DNA from: Beijerinckiaceae bacterium
GTDB lineage: Bacteria > Pseudomonadota > Alphaproteobacteria > Rhizobiales > Beijerinckiaceae
DNA length: 61,883 nt
Assembly: GCA_947454485.1 (NCBI GenBank)
Contig: CANGJJ010000013.1
Span: 1 to 61,883 of the forward strand
Reading direction: 5' to 3'
The notes beneath the pieces are model-generated. The model made no database searches. It was not told the DNA's origin and saw only the letters and a program-made list of their open reading frames with translations. Shown in pieces: positions 51,930 through 61,028 of this stretch. How positions within the stretch are numbered: position 1 is the stretch's first letter; each line of letters starts with the position of its first letter. The position numbers were made by a program, and so were the translations under genes.

Positions 51930-53871
51930 ATCGCTCCCCACGGGGGATTGTGCGTCCGGTACGCAAGGTCATGATCGGCTGCGAGCCATAGGCTTCCAGA
52001 GCGCAACGCAAAATACCGCTGGCATCAAGACCCGCTTGCGCGATCATCATGTCAGGCTTGTCATGTTCGATGAAGAGATCGGGCAAGCGCAGAGTGCGGA
52101 CCTTCACGCCCTGATCAAGCAGACCCTTGTCGCTGAGCAGGGTCAGCACCGCCGAGCCAAAGCCGCCGCTGGAGCCTTCTTCAATCGTGATGAGAAGATC
52201 ATGAGTCTGCGCAAGCTGACAGATCAGCTCTTCATCAATCGGTTTGGCAAAACGCGCATCAGCCACAGTGACGCTAAAGCCAACATTTTCGAGTTGTTCG
52301 GCAGCGGCCAAAGCATCGGACAGGCGCGAGCCTAGAGACACCAAAGCAATATCTTTGCCGGTGCGCAGAATGCGCCCTTTGCCGATCGGCAGAACGCGGC
52401 CCTTGGGCGGCATAACGACACCCAGACCTTCGCCGCGCGGATAGCGCAAAGCAATGGGGCCATCTTCATAGGCAGAGGCGGTTGCCACAGCATCCACCAA
52501 TTCAGCTTCATCAGAAGGTGCCATGACGACCATATTGGGCAGGCAGCACAGATAGGCGAGATCAAAAGCACCCGCATGAGTGGGGCCATCAGCACCCACA
52601 AGACCGGCGCGATCAATCGCAAAGCGCACATTCAGATTCTGCAGAGCGACATCATGGATGATCTGGTCATAAGCGCGCTGCAAGAAGGTCGAATAGATCG
52701 CGCAGAAGGGTTTGAGCCCGCGCGCAGCAAGACCTGCTGCAAAAGTAACGGCATGTTGCTCAGCAATGCCAACATCGAAATAGCGATCGGGATAGAGCTT
52801 GGCGAATTGATCAAGCCCCGTACCAGTTGGCATGGCCGCGGTAATCGCCACAACCCTGTCATCGCTCGCGCCTTCAGTGGCCAAGGCATCTGCGAAGACC
52901 TTTGTGTAGCTCGGCGCGCTCGCGCTCGCCTTCATCTGCACGCCGGTTGCGACGTCAAATTTCACCACACCATGATATTTGTCTGAGGAGGCCTCTGCGG
53001 GCGCATAGCCCTTACCCTTTTGCGTGACGACATGAACGAGAATGGGCCCCTCGCCCGCATCGCGCACATTGCGCAGAATGGGAACGAGCGCCTGCAAATC
53101 ATGACCATCAATCGGGCCTACATAGAAGAAGCCAAGCTCTTCAAACAGGCTGCCACCGCTGATGAGTGTGCGCGTATGACGGATGGCGCGCGTGATGGCG
53201 CCATCAAGACGCGAGGGCAAACGGCCTGTGACTTTCTTGCCCGCCTCGCGCAAAGACAGATAGCCCTTGCCTGACACCAGCCGCGCGAAATGTTTCGACA
53301 TCGCGCCCACAGGCGGTGCAATCGACATATCATTGTCGTTGAGAATGACGATGAGGCGGCTTTTCAGCGCGCCCGCATTGTTCATCGCCTCCCAGGCCAT
53401 GCCCGCCGACATGGCGCCATCGCCAATGACGGCGACAACATGTTCATCACCACCTTGCAGATCGCGGCCCGCCGCAAAGCCGAGGCCGGCCGAAATGGAG
53501 GTGGAGGAATGGCCCGCACCGAAGGGGTCATATTCGCTTTCCGCGCGGCGGGTGAAGCCCGACAGGCCGCCCCCTTGGCGGATCGTGCCCATGCGCTCGC
53601 GCCGACCCGTCAGGATCTTGTGCGGATAGGCCTGATGGCCCACGTCCCAGATGAGCGTATCGCGCGGCGTCTCAAAGACATGATGAAGGGCGATGGTCAG
53701 TTCCACAACGCCAAGGCCGGCCCCCAGATGGCCGCCCGTCGTCGCAACGCTTTCGATCATGTCATGGCGAAGCTCGCCGGCCAGAGTTTCGAGCTGGTCG
53801 ATGGAGAAATTGCGCAAATCGGAGGGTAGGCCGACGCGGTCAAGAAGAGGGATCTTGGACTTAGCTGGCAC
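51901..53871 (-). CDS. dxs: 1-deoxy-D-xylulose-5-phosphate synthase
   Basis: 656 residues from GTG 53871. ATG 53889 is also in frame, but the strong AGGGGAGGAG ribosome-binding site lies between them, favouring GTG. Dxs condenses pyruvate and glyceraldehyde-3-phosphate with thiamine diphosphate, the first step of the MEP pathway. Seen: [38 protein letters not shown] for ThDP/Mg binding, [20 protein letters not shown] and [20 protein letters not shown]. Placement in the PGC suggests a copy devoted to pigment isoprenoids. Confidence 0.95.
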   Translation of the reverse strand: MPAKSKIPLLDRVGLPSDLRNFSIDQLETLAGELRHDMIESVATTGGHLGAGLGVVELTIALHHVFETPRDTLIWDVGHQAYPHKILTGRRERMGTIRQGGGLSGFTRRAESEYDPFGAGHSSTSISAGLGFAAGRDLQGGDEHVVAVIGDGAMSAGMAWEAMNNAGALKSRLIVILNDNDMSIAPPVGAMSKHFARLVSGKGYLSLREAGKKVTGRLPSRLDGAITRAIRHTRTLISGGSLFEELGFFYVGPIDGHDLQALVPILRNVRDAGEGPILVHVVTQKGKGYAPAEASSDKYHGVVKFDVATGVQMKASASAPSYTKVFADALATEGASDDRVVAITAAMPTGTGLDQFAKLYPDRYFDVGIAEQHAVTFAAGLAARGLKPFCAIYSTFLQRAYDQIIHDVALQNLNVRFAIDRAGLVGADGPTHAGAFDLAYLCCLPNMVVMAPSDEAELVDAVATASAYEDGPIALRYPRGEGLGVVMPPKGRVLPIGKGRILRTGKDIALVSLGSRLSDALAAAEQLENVGFSVTVADARFAKPIDEELICQLAQTHDLLITIEEGSSGGFGSAVLTLLSDKGLLDQGVKVRTLRLPDLFIEHDKPDMMIAQAGLDASGILRCALEAYGSQPIMTLRTGRTIPRGERYDRKTSVAT

Positions 53872-53890
53872 ATTCTCCTCCCCTACCATG

Positions 53891-53908
53891 TGTCATGTTA
53901 TCTTTACA
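53891..53908. promoter_or_regulatory. Perfect PpsR operator between dxs and hemE
   Basis: TGTCATGTTATCTTTACA is an exact TGT-N12-ACA. A weaker TGG-N12-ACA lies at 53923-53940, 14 bp further on, so the second copy is less sure. The site is 20 bp upstream of the preferred dxs GTG and 50 bp before hemE, so either or both could be controlled. Confidence 0.65.
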
Positions 53909-53926
53909 TACGCCCCAGTGAATGGC

Positions 53927-53947
53927 AAGCTAGCCTTACACTAGCTT
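53927..53947. repeat. Inverted repeat upstream of hemE
   Basis: AAGCTAG-CCTTACA-CTAGCTT, a perfect 7-bp inverted repeat with a 7-bp loop. It ends one base into the earliest possible hemE start (TTG 53946), which is one reason to prefer the later TTG at 53958. Role unknown; operator or 5' mRNA hairpin. Confidence 0.55.
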
Positions 53948-53957
53948 GGGGGCGGAA

Positions 53958-54995
53958 TTGTCGGCGAAACTCTTGATGCAGGCCCTCAGCGGGGTGATCA
54001 CGCCAACCCGTCCCGTGTGGCTGATGCGTCAGGCCGGGCGTTATCTGCCTGAATATCGGGAGCTACGCGCCACAGAGCCCTCATTTCTGGACTTCTGCTT
54101 CAACCCGGCCAAGGCGGCTGAGGCGACCTTGCAGCCGATCCGGCGCTTTGGCTTCGATGCTGCGATCATCTTCTCGGATATTCTGACGATCCCGCTGGCC
54201 CTCGGCCAAGCCGTGACCTTTGAGGCGCAAGAGGGGCCACGCTTGCCCCCCATTGAGACCCCAGCCGACCTTGCCCAGCTTGCGGCAGAGGCCGACCTCA
54301 GCGGGCTCGCCCCCGTCTATGAGGCTCTGGAACGGGTCCGCGCCGCCCTTTCGGGCAGCCAGACAAGCCTGATCGGCTTTTGCGGCGCGCCTTGGACGGT
54401 CGCCACTTATATGATCGCGGGGCGCGGCACGCCTGATCAGGCCCCCGCCCGTCTGTTTGCCTATCGCCATCCCGAAGCCTTCGAGCGCCTGATCGATCTT
54501 TTGGTGCGCGCCTCGATTGAGCATCTCAGCTTGCAGATCAAGGCCGGCGCCGAAGTGGTGCAGATTTTTGAATCCTGGGCCAATGTTTTGCCCGAGGCGG
54601 AGTTTGACCGCTGGTGTCTGGCTCCGCTCCAGCAGATCGTGAGCGCAGTCAAAGCGCGTCACCCTGAGGTCAGGATCATCGCCTTTCCGCGCACAGCTTG
54701 CACCTCTTATGTACTACGCGCCGCAACGCTCAAAGAGGTCGATGGACTAAGCCTTGATACAGCTGCAGATTTGCGCGCTGTTGCCGCGCAGATGCCCACA
54801 GCAAAGGCGGTGCAAGGTAATCTTGATCCGCTGGCTTTGCTCAGCGGCGGTGCGGCGCTTGATCGCGCGCTTGATCATCTTCTGGCCAGCGAGCGCCGCG
54901 TGCCGCATATTGTTAATCTCGGACATGGGATCTTGCCGACAACGCCTGTTGCCCATGTGGAACATTTGTTGCGTCGTATTCGCCGCGCATCCTGA
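53958..54995 (+). CDS. hemE: Uroporphyrinogen decarboxylase
   Basis: 345 residues from TTG 53958, which has GGGGGCGG five bases upstream; TTG 53946 and ATG 53976 are alternatives. HemE removes four carboxyl groups from uroporphyrinogen III. Diagnostic: [57 protein letters not shown] and [20 protein letters not shown]. Divergent from dxs. hemE is a frequent neighbour of the PGC in this group. No hemH or hemC is seen nearby. Confidence 0.95.
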   Translation: MSAKLLMQALSGVITPTRPVWLMRQAGRYLPEYRELRATEPSFLDFCFNPAKAAEATLQPIRRFGFDAAIIFSDILTIPLALGQAVTFEAQEGPRLPPIETPADLAQLAAEADLSGLAPVYEALERVRAALSGSQTSLIGFCGAPWTVATYMIAGRGTPDQAPARLFAYRHPEAFERLIDLLVRASIEHLSLQIKAGAEVVQIFESWANVLPEAEFDRWCLAPLQQIVSAVKARHPEVRIIAFPRTACTSYVLRAATLKEVDGLSLDTAADLRAVAAQMPTAKAVQGNLDPLALLSGGAALDRALDHLLASERRVPHIVNLGHGILPTTPVAHVEHLLRRIRRAS

Positions 54996-55018
54996 TCGAC
55001 CCTCACTTTGAGGCCAGC

Positions 55019-56281
55019 ATGAGTCTGAGCGCAGCTCTCTTTCAAAACCATCCCGCACGCGATGCCGCGCTGCGTGAATTGCATGCGCGCCCCGCCTTGC
55101 AGCTCGAGGCGAAGAATGCGCTGATCTTGCGCTTTGTCTTCACCTTCGAGCCATCAGAAACCGCGCGCGACACGGCTCTCATTGAGGCCCTGTGCCTGGA
55201 AAGTCAGGTCGCTCCGCCCGATCAACGCTCGCGCGCATTGCAATTTCGCTGGCGTGGATTGATGACGCGTTGGGAGCGCCACAATGAATTCGTCACTTAC
55301 ACATTCATCGCTTATGGCCTCGCAGACGAGGAGCGCCTCAGCGAAGCAGCTGATCGTCTTTTCGAGACACAGCCTGGATTGCTCGTCGCCAAGCTCAAAC
55401 TGACCATCAAGCGCACAAGCGAAGCCTTTATTCCAAGCCCTGACTTCCTGTGCGCATCGCTGGTCGGCAAAGGCCGCGCCATGCTGCAAACGAGTTTTAC
55501 CGATGATGCCGAAGGTGCGGTGAATTTCAACCTGACCTGCGGCGAGGTCTCTGATGGCGAAGTCGGCACGCTCGCGCAACATGTCATGGAAGTCGAGATG
55601 TACCGCATGCTCGCCTTGCTGGCATTGCCCATCGCTCGTCGTGTCGGCGCTGTTGTGCGCGATGCTGAGAACGAAGTTGGATCACTGACGCAGCGCCTGT
55701 CAGATCCTGCCAGCGAAGATGCGGTTGAGGAGCTCTTCAACGAACTCACCGCCGTCTCGGGCGGTATTGAACGCGAGATCGCAACAAGCACTTATCGCTT
55801 CTCAGCCGCGCGCGCTTATGGGGCGCTGGTCGAAGAAAGATTACAGCGCTTGCAGGAAGAGGAGATTGGCGGTCGCCCACGCATTGGCTCTTTCATGATG
55901 ACGCGACTGATCCCCGCACTGCGCACCTGTGAGAGCATGCATTTTGCCTTGAAGGATCTTGCTGACCGCACCACACGATTGATGGATCTCATCCGCACGC
56001 GTATCGATCTGCAGCTGTCACGACAAAATGTTGCTTTGCTCACCGTCATCAATCGCCGCACGCAATTGCAGTTCCGCCTGCAGCAAACAGTCGAGGGCCT
56101 CTCGGTCGCCGCGATCAGCTATTATATTTTGGGACTGATGACCTATGTGGTCAAAGGCGCGGCCACGGCTGGCCTGTTCAAAATAGAATCTGAAATCCTC
56201 CACGCCGCCCTCGTCCCACCCGTCGTTCTGGTGATCTGGCTCGGCATCCGCCGCCTGCGCAAGCAGCATGGGTTGGACTGA
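55019..56281 (+). CDS. DUF3422 family membrane-associated protein
   Basis: 420 residues. Pattern HPARDAALRELHARPALQLE, RWRGLMTRWERHNEFVTYTF and a helical central region (ENEVGSLTQRLSDPASEDAV) mark the DUF3422 family of alphaproteobacteria. Two membrane segments close the protein: GLSVAAISYYILGLMTYVVK and LVPPVVLVIWLGIRRLRKQH. Function unknown. It follows hemE by 23 bp, so it is probably cotranscribed. Confidence 0.88.
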   Translation: MSLSAALFQNHPARDAALRELHARPALQLEAKNALILRFVFTFEPSETARDTALIEALCLESQVAPPDQRSRALQFRWRGLMTRWERHNEFVTYTFIAYGLADEERLSEAADRLFETQPGLLVAKLKLTIKRTSEAFIPSPDFLCASLVGKGRAMLQTSFTDDAEGAVNFNLTCGEVSDGEVGTLAQHVMEVEMYRMLALLALPIARRVGAVVRDAENEVGSLTQRLSDPASEDAVEELFNELTAVSGGIEREIATSTYRFSAARAYGALVEERLQRLQEEEIGGRPRIGSFMMTRLIPALRTCESMHFALKDLADRTTRLMDLIRTRIDLQLSRQNVALLTVINRRTQLQFRLQQTVEGLSVAAISYYILGLMTYVVKGAATAGLFKIESEILHAALVPPVVLVIWLGIRRLRKQHGLD

Positions 56282-56303
56282 GCGGGGTACAGAGAACCCA
56301 AAC

Positions 56304-56411
56304 AAAAACCCTCGCCGGAGCGAGGGTTGATGCGGCGTTTGATCTTGGGATGCCGAGCCCGCACAAAGGATCATTTGCTTGCGACAAGCGATCACTTCTC
56401 GTTTTGCTACG
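56304..56411 (-). ncRNA. tracrRNA of the type II-C CRISPR-Cas9 system
   Basis: On the minus strand the stretch 56410-56388 is an anti-repeat: it can pair with 23 nt of the CRISPR repeat (read as crRNA) with one A-C mismatch and two G-U wobbles. Downstream lie GCTTG-TCG-CAAGC (small hairpin) and an intrinsic terminator AACCCTCGC-TCCG-GCGAGGGTT followed by TTTTTG. A promoter-like pair, TTGCAA (56445-56440) and TACAAA (56423-56418) with 16 bp between, predicts a start near 56411 and an RNA of about 108 nt. It is transcribed away from cas9 in the gap between the DUF3422 gene and cas9. Ends are inferred. Confidence 0.88.
56307..56328 (-). terminator. Intrinsic terminator of the tracrRNA
   Basis: Nine-base-pair stem AACCCTCGC with GCGAGGGTT around a CGGA loop. 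The U tract occurs only when read on the minus strand (five T, then GTTT), so it ends the tracrRNA rather than the plus-strand DUF3422 gene. Confidence 0.88.
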
Positions 56412-56417
56412 TCCACA

Positions 56418-56445
56418 TTTGTAAGCTAGTATTTTACGATTGCAA
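56418..56445 (-). promoter_or_regulatory. Predicted tracrRNA promoter
   Basis: Minus-strand TTGCAA and TACAAA hexamers spaced by 16 bp, about 7 bp before the predicted tracrRNA start. It lies 26 bp upstream of the cas9 ATG on the opposite strand. Confidence 0.55.
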
Positions 56446-56470
56446 GTGCGCATTTTGATCAGGAGTTTTT

Positions 56471-59400
56471 ATGCGACTGATTTTTGGATTTGATATTGGA
56501 ACAACATCGATTGGTTGGGCGGCGCTTCGCCTTGATGATACAAAACAAAATGGCCGCATCGAGGGATTGGGTGTCCGCATTTTTCCTGAAGCGAGGGATC
56601 CGGATGGGACACCGCTCAATCAGACGCGTCGTGCCAAACGAATGATGCGCAGACAATTGCGGCGGCGGCGTGAGCGGCGGCGTTCACTCAACGAGCTCCT
56701 TGGCACATATAAACTTTTACCAAAATTTGGTGGAGACGAATGGATCGCCCAGATGGGCGCCGATCCTTATGCCCTGCGTGCAAAAGGGTTAGAGAGCGCT
56801 CTGACCCCTTATGAACTGGGACGAGCACTCTACCATCTTGCAAAACGGCGGCACTTTAAGGAGCGCGATCTGGCTGAAGCGGACGGTCCTGAACAGAAGG
56901 ACGAGGAAATCACAAGCGAGAAGAAAAGCCCGCCTAAAAAAGCGAAGGCAGCAGCTAAAGAGAGCGCAGCGGATGAAGAAGCAAAATCAACTGAGGCGCG
57001 CAAACATCTCGTTGCAAAACTGAATCAGTCGGGCGAGACACTGGGACAGCATCTGTCAGCACGCAAATCAGGTGAAAGACGGCGCGGTGAACATGCCACT
57101 CGGGCCATTGTCGAAGACGAGTTCAACCGCCTCATCGAAATTCAACGACACCACCACCCAATTCTGAAAGATGCACAATTTCATGGCGCTGTGCATGAAG
57201 CCATCTTCATGCAGCGGCCTGTCTTCTGGCGAAAATCCACCCTCGGCACATGTCGTTTGATGCCAGGCAAGCCTCTGAGTCCAAAGGGGTCATGGCTCAG
57301 TCAGCAGCGCGTCATGCTGGAGAAGGTAAATAATCTGGCGATTGCAGGCGGGAACGCCAGAGAATTAGACGCGCAGGAGCGCGCCGCTATTTTGAAAGTC
57401 CTCCAAACTCAAAAGACCATGAGTTGGCCAAGTGTGCGCACAACGCTCGAGCCCCTCTTTCAGGCGAGGGGCGAAAGCGCAAAGAAAATAAAATTCAACC
57501 TTGAGCTGGGAGATGAAAAAGGCGGCTTGAAAGGAAATATTGTCGAGGCCGATCTGGCGAAGATTTTTGGATCGCGCTGGGAGTCGCATCCGCGCAAACA
57601 AGAACTCCGCGAGACAATTCCCTTGAGGCTTTGGGATGCTGACTACGGCGAAATCAACACACAGCGCGTCGTGATCAGGCCAGAGAAAGAGCGTGCTCAT
57701 CGACGCAAGATCTTGGCGCAAGTCTTGTTAGAGGATTTGGAGGTTAGCCAGTCTGAAGCGGACGCCATTGTAAAATTACATTTCCCTCAGGGGTGGGATG
57801 CTTACTCAACGCAAGCTCTGGAAAGGGTGTTGCCCCTGCTCGAAGAGGGGGTCCGCTTCGGCAGATTGATGACAGGTCCAGAATTTAGTCCTTGGCGCGA
57901 TGAGATGTTTCCGGAAAGGGAACAGGCCACAGGCGAAATTCTGGATCTGCTGCCTAGTCCGCGCGCTGATCGGAAAGCAACTTACGCCCAATGCGAAGAA
58001 GCCAAACGTGTTGCGACCGTCCGCAATCCAACGGTTGTGCGTGTGCAAAATGAACTGCGCAAGGTCGTCAATAATTTGATCCGTGTTTATGGCAAACCGG
58101 ACCTCATCCGCGTCGAACTGGCCCGAGATGTCGGCAAATCGAAGCGCGAGCGGGAGGAGATCTCCAAGGGTATGCGCAAGAAAGAGGGACTGCGCAAACG
58201 CGCCCACGCTGATCTCGTCAGCAATGGGCTCTCGTCGCCCTCCGATGGTGATGTCGAAAAGTGGTTGCTTTGGAAGGAAAGCGGCGAAACCTGTCCCTAT
58301 AGCGGCGACAAAATCGGCTTTGCTGATCTCTTCAGTGGCAATCCCCGATTTGAGATTGAGCATATTTGGCCGCGCTCTAAATCGCTCGACAATTCCTTTG
58401 CCAACAAGACCCTCTGCCGCAAAGACATCAATCTGGCCAAGGGTAACCGAACGCCTTTCCAATTCTTCCAAGGCGATCCCGACCGTTGGCAGGCCGCCAA
58501 GGATCGGGTCTGGAAAATGACAGGTGCCGACGGAATGAATCTTGGCAAAGCACGACGCTTCTGCGCGGAGTCGATGCCCGACGATTTTGCCGCCCGCCAG
58601 CTCAATGATACGGGCTATGCCGCGCGTCAGGCTATGGAATTTCTCAAGCGCCTCTGGCCTGATACTGGTCCTACAAGCAAGGTCTATGTTCAGGCCGTCA
58701 CCGGCAGGGTGACAGCTCAATTGCGTCGCCGCTGGGGCCTTAATCACGTCCTAGCAGAAGATGGCGAAAAGACGCGCGCTGACCATCGTCACCATGCGGT
58801 GGATGCGCTTGTTGTCGCCTGCGCTGACGGCGGATATACGCAAAAACTTTCGCGCTATTTTGAAGCAGATGCAAACTATCGTCGGGGACGCGGGCCAAAG
58901 CCTGAAGAGGCCCTCGTGCCCCCGCCTTGGGCTACGATCCGCGCAGAGGCAGAAAAAGCTGTCGCTAATATCATTGTATCACATCGCGTCAGAAAAAAGC
59001 TGTCGGGGCAACTACATCTGGAGACGATCTACGGCGATACTGGCATTGATACGACCACAAAGAGCGGCACTTATAGACTTTTTGTAACGCGCAAATCGGT
59101 AGACCGTCTGTCAAAAAGTGAAGTCGAAGAGATTGTCGACCCACGGATACGCCAGATCGTTCGTGACTGGGTTGCCGACCATGGCGGTGATCCCAAGAAA
59201 GCCTTTACGACATTCCCGCGCGTGAGCGATAGCGGCCCTGAAATTCGCAAGGTTCGCATCTACAATAAACAACAACTTTCACTTATGGCTCCCGTCTCTA
59301 CTGGCTATACAGATGCGAGCCAAAATCATCACATCGCCATCTATAAAGATGCCGAAGGGAAAGTCTCGTTCGAGGTCGTCAATTTGTTCGAGGCGAGCCG

Positions 59401-59683
59401 TCGTTTAGTGAAGCGGGAACCCATTGTACGAAAATTCCAACAGGACGAACGGCACTTCGTCATGTCGTTGACGCCGGGTGATACGCTTTATTTTGAAGCC
59501 GGGAAAATGGCGGGTTACTGGATTGTCAAAGGCGCGTGGTCCGCAGGACCAATCGTTTTATGGCAAGATACTGATGCAAAAGGTGCGACCGTTATCAGAC
59601 CGGTAGCCGGATCAATCCTGAGGGATGGCGGCCGCAAGGTTTCCGTCGATCCCATAGGCAGAGTGAGGCTAGCGAACGACTGA
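56471..59683 (+). CDS. cas9: Cas9 endonuclease, type II-C
   Basis: 1070 residues, in the II-C size range. RuvC-I IFGFDIGTTSIGWAAL with D8; Arg-rich bridge helix (RRAKRMMRRQLRRRRERRR, about residues 53-72); a Lys/Glu/Ala-rich low-complexity insertion at about 137-178; RuvC-II LIRVELARD with E549; HNH domain with H631 in FEIEHIWPRSKSLDNSFANK and KGNRTPFQFF; RuvC-III DHRHHAVDALVVA with H775 and D778. All nuclease residues are present, so both strands should be cut. The C-terminal 250 residues would hold the PAM-interacting domain; the PAM cannot be read. It has AGGAG before the ATG. The related repeat suggests similarity to the Parvibaculum lavamentivorans system. Confidence 0.97.
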   Translation: MRLIFGFDIGTTSIGWAALRLDDTKQNGRIEGLGVRIFPEARDPDGTPLNQTRRAKRMMRRQLRRRRERRRSLNELLGTYKLLPKFGGDEWIAQMGADPYALRAKGLESALTPYELGRALYHLAKRRHFKERDLAEADGPEQKDEEITSEKKSPPKKAKAAAKESAADEEAKSTEARKHLVAKLNQSGETLGQHLSARKSGERRRGEHATRAIVEDEFNRLIEIQRHHHPILKDAQFHGAVHEAIFMQRPVFWRKSTLGTCRLMPGKPLSPKGSWLSQQRVMLEKVNNLAIAGGNARELDAQERAAILKVLQTQKTMSWPSVRTTLEPLFQARGESAKKIKFNLELGDEKGGLKGNIVEADLAKIFGSRWESHPRKQELRETIPLRLWDADYGEINTQRVVIRPEKERAHRRKILAQVLLEDLEVSQSEADAIVKLHFPQGWDAYSTQALERVLPLLEEGVRFGRLMTGPEFSPWRDEMFPEREQATGEILDLLPSPRADRKATYAQCEEAKRVATVRNPTVVRVQNELRKVVNNLIRVYGKPDLIRVELARDVGKSKREREEISKGMRKKEGLRKRAHADLVSNGLSSPSDGDVEKWLLWKESGETCPYSGDKIGFADLFSGNPRFEIEHIWPRSKSLDNSFANKTLCRKDINLAKGNRTPFQFFQGDPDRWQAAKDRVWKMTGADGMNLGKARRFCAESMPDDFAARQLNDTGYAARQAMEFLKRLWPDTGPTSKVYVQAVTGRVTAQLRRRWGLNHVLAEDGEKTRADHRHHAVDALVVACADGGYTQKLSRYFEADANYRRGRGPKPEEALVPPPWATIRAEAEKAVANIIVSHRVRKKLSGQLHLETIYGDTGIDTTTKSGTYRLFVTRKSVDRLSKSEVEEIVDPRIRQIVRDWVADHGGDPKKAFTTFPRVSDSGPEIRKVRIYNKQQLSLMAPVSTGYTDASQNHHIAIYKDAEGKVSFEVVNLFEASRRLVKREPIVRKFQQDERHFVMSLTPGDTLYFEAGKMAGYWIVKGAWSAGPIVLWQDTDAKGATVIRPVAGSILRDGGRKVSVDPIGRVRLAND

Positions 59684-59689
59684 GACGCC

Positions 59690-60619
59690 ATGCTGCGCAA
59701 AACAATCGAAATTGCGACGCCAGGCTCAAGGCTTTCGGTCGCTCATCGGCAACTTGTCATAGAGCGGCCGGAGCTGCCGAAAGCCACAGTGCCTATTGAG
59801 GATATTGGTGTTGTGGTGGTCGATGATCGGCGCGCCGTCTATACCCAAGCGGTCTTCATGGAGCTTTTGGGCGTCGGCGCCACGATCCTGGTGACGGGGT
59901 CAGACCATCTGCCCTTGGGCATGATGCTGCCTCTAGATGCACATCATATTCAGACCGAACGCCATCGTGCGCAGGTGGAAGCATCGCTTCCCGTTCGCAA
60001 ACAAATTTGGCGCAGTCTGATCGCGGCCAAACTTCGACAGCAGGGTTCCGTGCTCGACCATTTTTCACCCGGACCCAACGGACTGGCGGCCATGGCAGTG
60101 CGGGTGAAGTCTGGCGATCCTGATAATCTGGAAGCGCAGGGTGCACAAAGATACTGGCCGCTTCTGTTCGGCAAGGGCTTTCGGCGCGACCGCGATGAAG
60201 ATGGCATCAATGCAGCCTTGAACTATGGATATGCGATTGTGCGCGCAGCGACGGCACGGGCGATTGTTGCCAGCGGTTTGATCCCCTCCTTGGGTGTCTT
60301 CCACAAGAATAGGTCTAACCCCTTTTGTCTCGCCGATGATTTGTTCGAGCCCTACAGGCCCTATGTCGATTGGCGCGTGAAATTGCTGACAAAGGAACGA
60401 AGCGAAGCGCTGTGTCTGGACGATCGGACTATCCGCGCGGCCTTGCTATCCATTTTCAACGAGACCGTGAAAATTGGCGAGCGCCGACTACCGCTGCTCC
60501 ATGCGATTGAAGCCAGCGCGGCATCTCTCTGCCGGGCGCTCACGGGCGAAGACCGTCAACTTGTTTTGCCCGAAGGTTTACCAACAGGGCCGGATATTTC
60601 GCTTGAATATGACGAATGA
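59690..60619 (+). CDS. cas1: Cas1 spacer-integration nuclease
   Basis: 309 residues, Cas1 of type II size. Metal ligands: E148 in DPDNLEAQGAQRYWP, H205 in PSLGVFHKNRSNPF and E220 in LADDLFEPYRP. N-terminal beta-sheet domain with LVIERPELPKATVPIEDIGV. With Cas2 it inserts new spacers. It begins 6 bp after cas9 and overlaps cas2 by 11 bp, so cas9-cas1-cas2 form one transcript. No csn2 or cas4 is present, which defines II-C. Confidence 0.96.
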   Translation: MLRKTIEIATPGSRLSVAHRQLVIERPELPKATVPIEDIGVVVVDDRRAVYTQAVFMELLGVGATILVTGSDHLPLGMMLPLDAHHIQTERHRAQVEASLPVRKQIWRSLIAAKLRQQGSVLDHFSPGPNGLAAMAVRVKSGDPDNLEAQGAQRYWPLLFGKGFRRDRDEDGINAALNYGYAIVRAATARAIVASGLIPSLGVFHKNRSNPFCLADDLFEPYRPYVDWRVKLLTKERSEALCLDDRTIRAALLSIFNETVKIGERRLPLLHAIEASAASLCRALTGEDRQLVLPEGLPTGPDISLEYDE

Positions 60620-60977
60620 GGCGACGCACAAACCGCTCCGCCGGATGGACATGCCATGGGGATGGCGCAGTATGTGGGTCATTGCCATGTTTGATCTGCC
60701 AACCGACACCGTGGCGGCACGACGCGCTTATACTAGATTTCGCAAAGATCTGATCGAAGACGGTTTCACCATGATGCAATTTTCAGTCTATCAGCGCCAT
60801 TGCGCTTCGATTGAAAATGCCGAGGTACATGTTGCAAGAATGGGACAAAAACTTCCCCCAGCAGGCGAGGTGCGATTTTTGACCCTGACAGACCGGCAAT
60901 TTTCCCGAATCAAAGTCTTTTGCGGAAAGAAACGCGGACAGAGCTCCGCTGCTGCTCCGCAGCTGGAGCTTTTTTGA
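60609..60977 (+). CDS. cas2: Cas2 adaptation protein
   Basis: 122 residues from ATG 60609, overlapping cas1 by 11 bp. Ferredoxin-like Cas2 core: MWVIAMFDLPTDTVAARRAY, RFRKDLIEDGFTMMQFSVYQ and VRFLTLTDRQFSRIKVFCGK. An internal ATG at 60645 (MDMPWGWRS) is an alternative start. Cas2 bridges two Cas1 dimers. The stop is 51 bp before the first CRISPR repeat. Confidence 0.93.
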   Translation: MTNEATHKPLRRMDMPWGWRSMWVIAMFDLPTDTVAARRAYTRFRKDLIEDGFTMMQFSVYQRHCASIENAEVHVARMGQKLPPAGEVRFLTLTDRQFSRIKVFCGKKRGQSSAAAPQLELF

Positions 60978-61028
60978 TGCCCCCGCCGCCTGCTTTTGAT
61001 GTAATCTCAATCAGTTACGACAGGGGCA
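60978..61028. other. Short gap between cas2 and the array
   Basis: Only 51 bp separate cas2 from the first repeat. No long AT-rich leader is seen. If the array is read on the minus strand, this is its distal end and the leader lies beyond the right edge of the window. Confidence 0.6.

Noticed and set aside
56307-56328. Terminator for hemE/DUF3422 transcript
   Set aside because: The U tract exists only on the minus strand, fitting the tracrRNA; the plus strand lacks T's after the stem.
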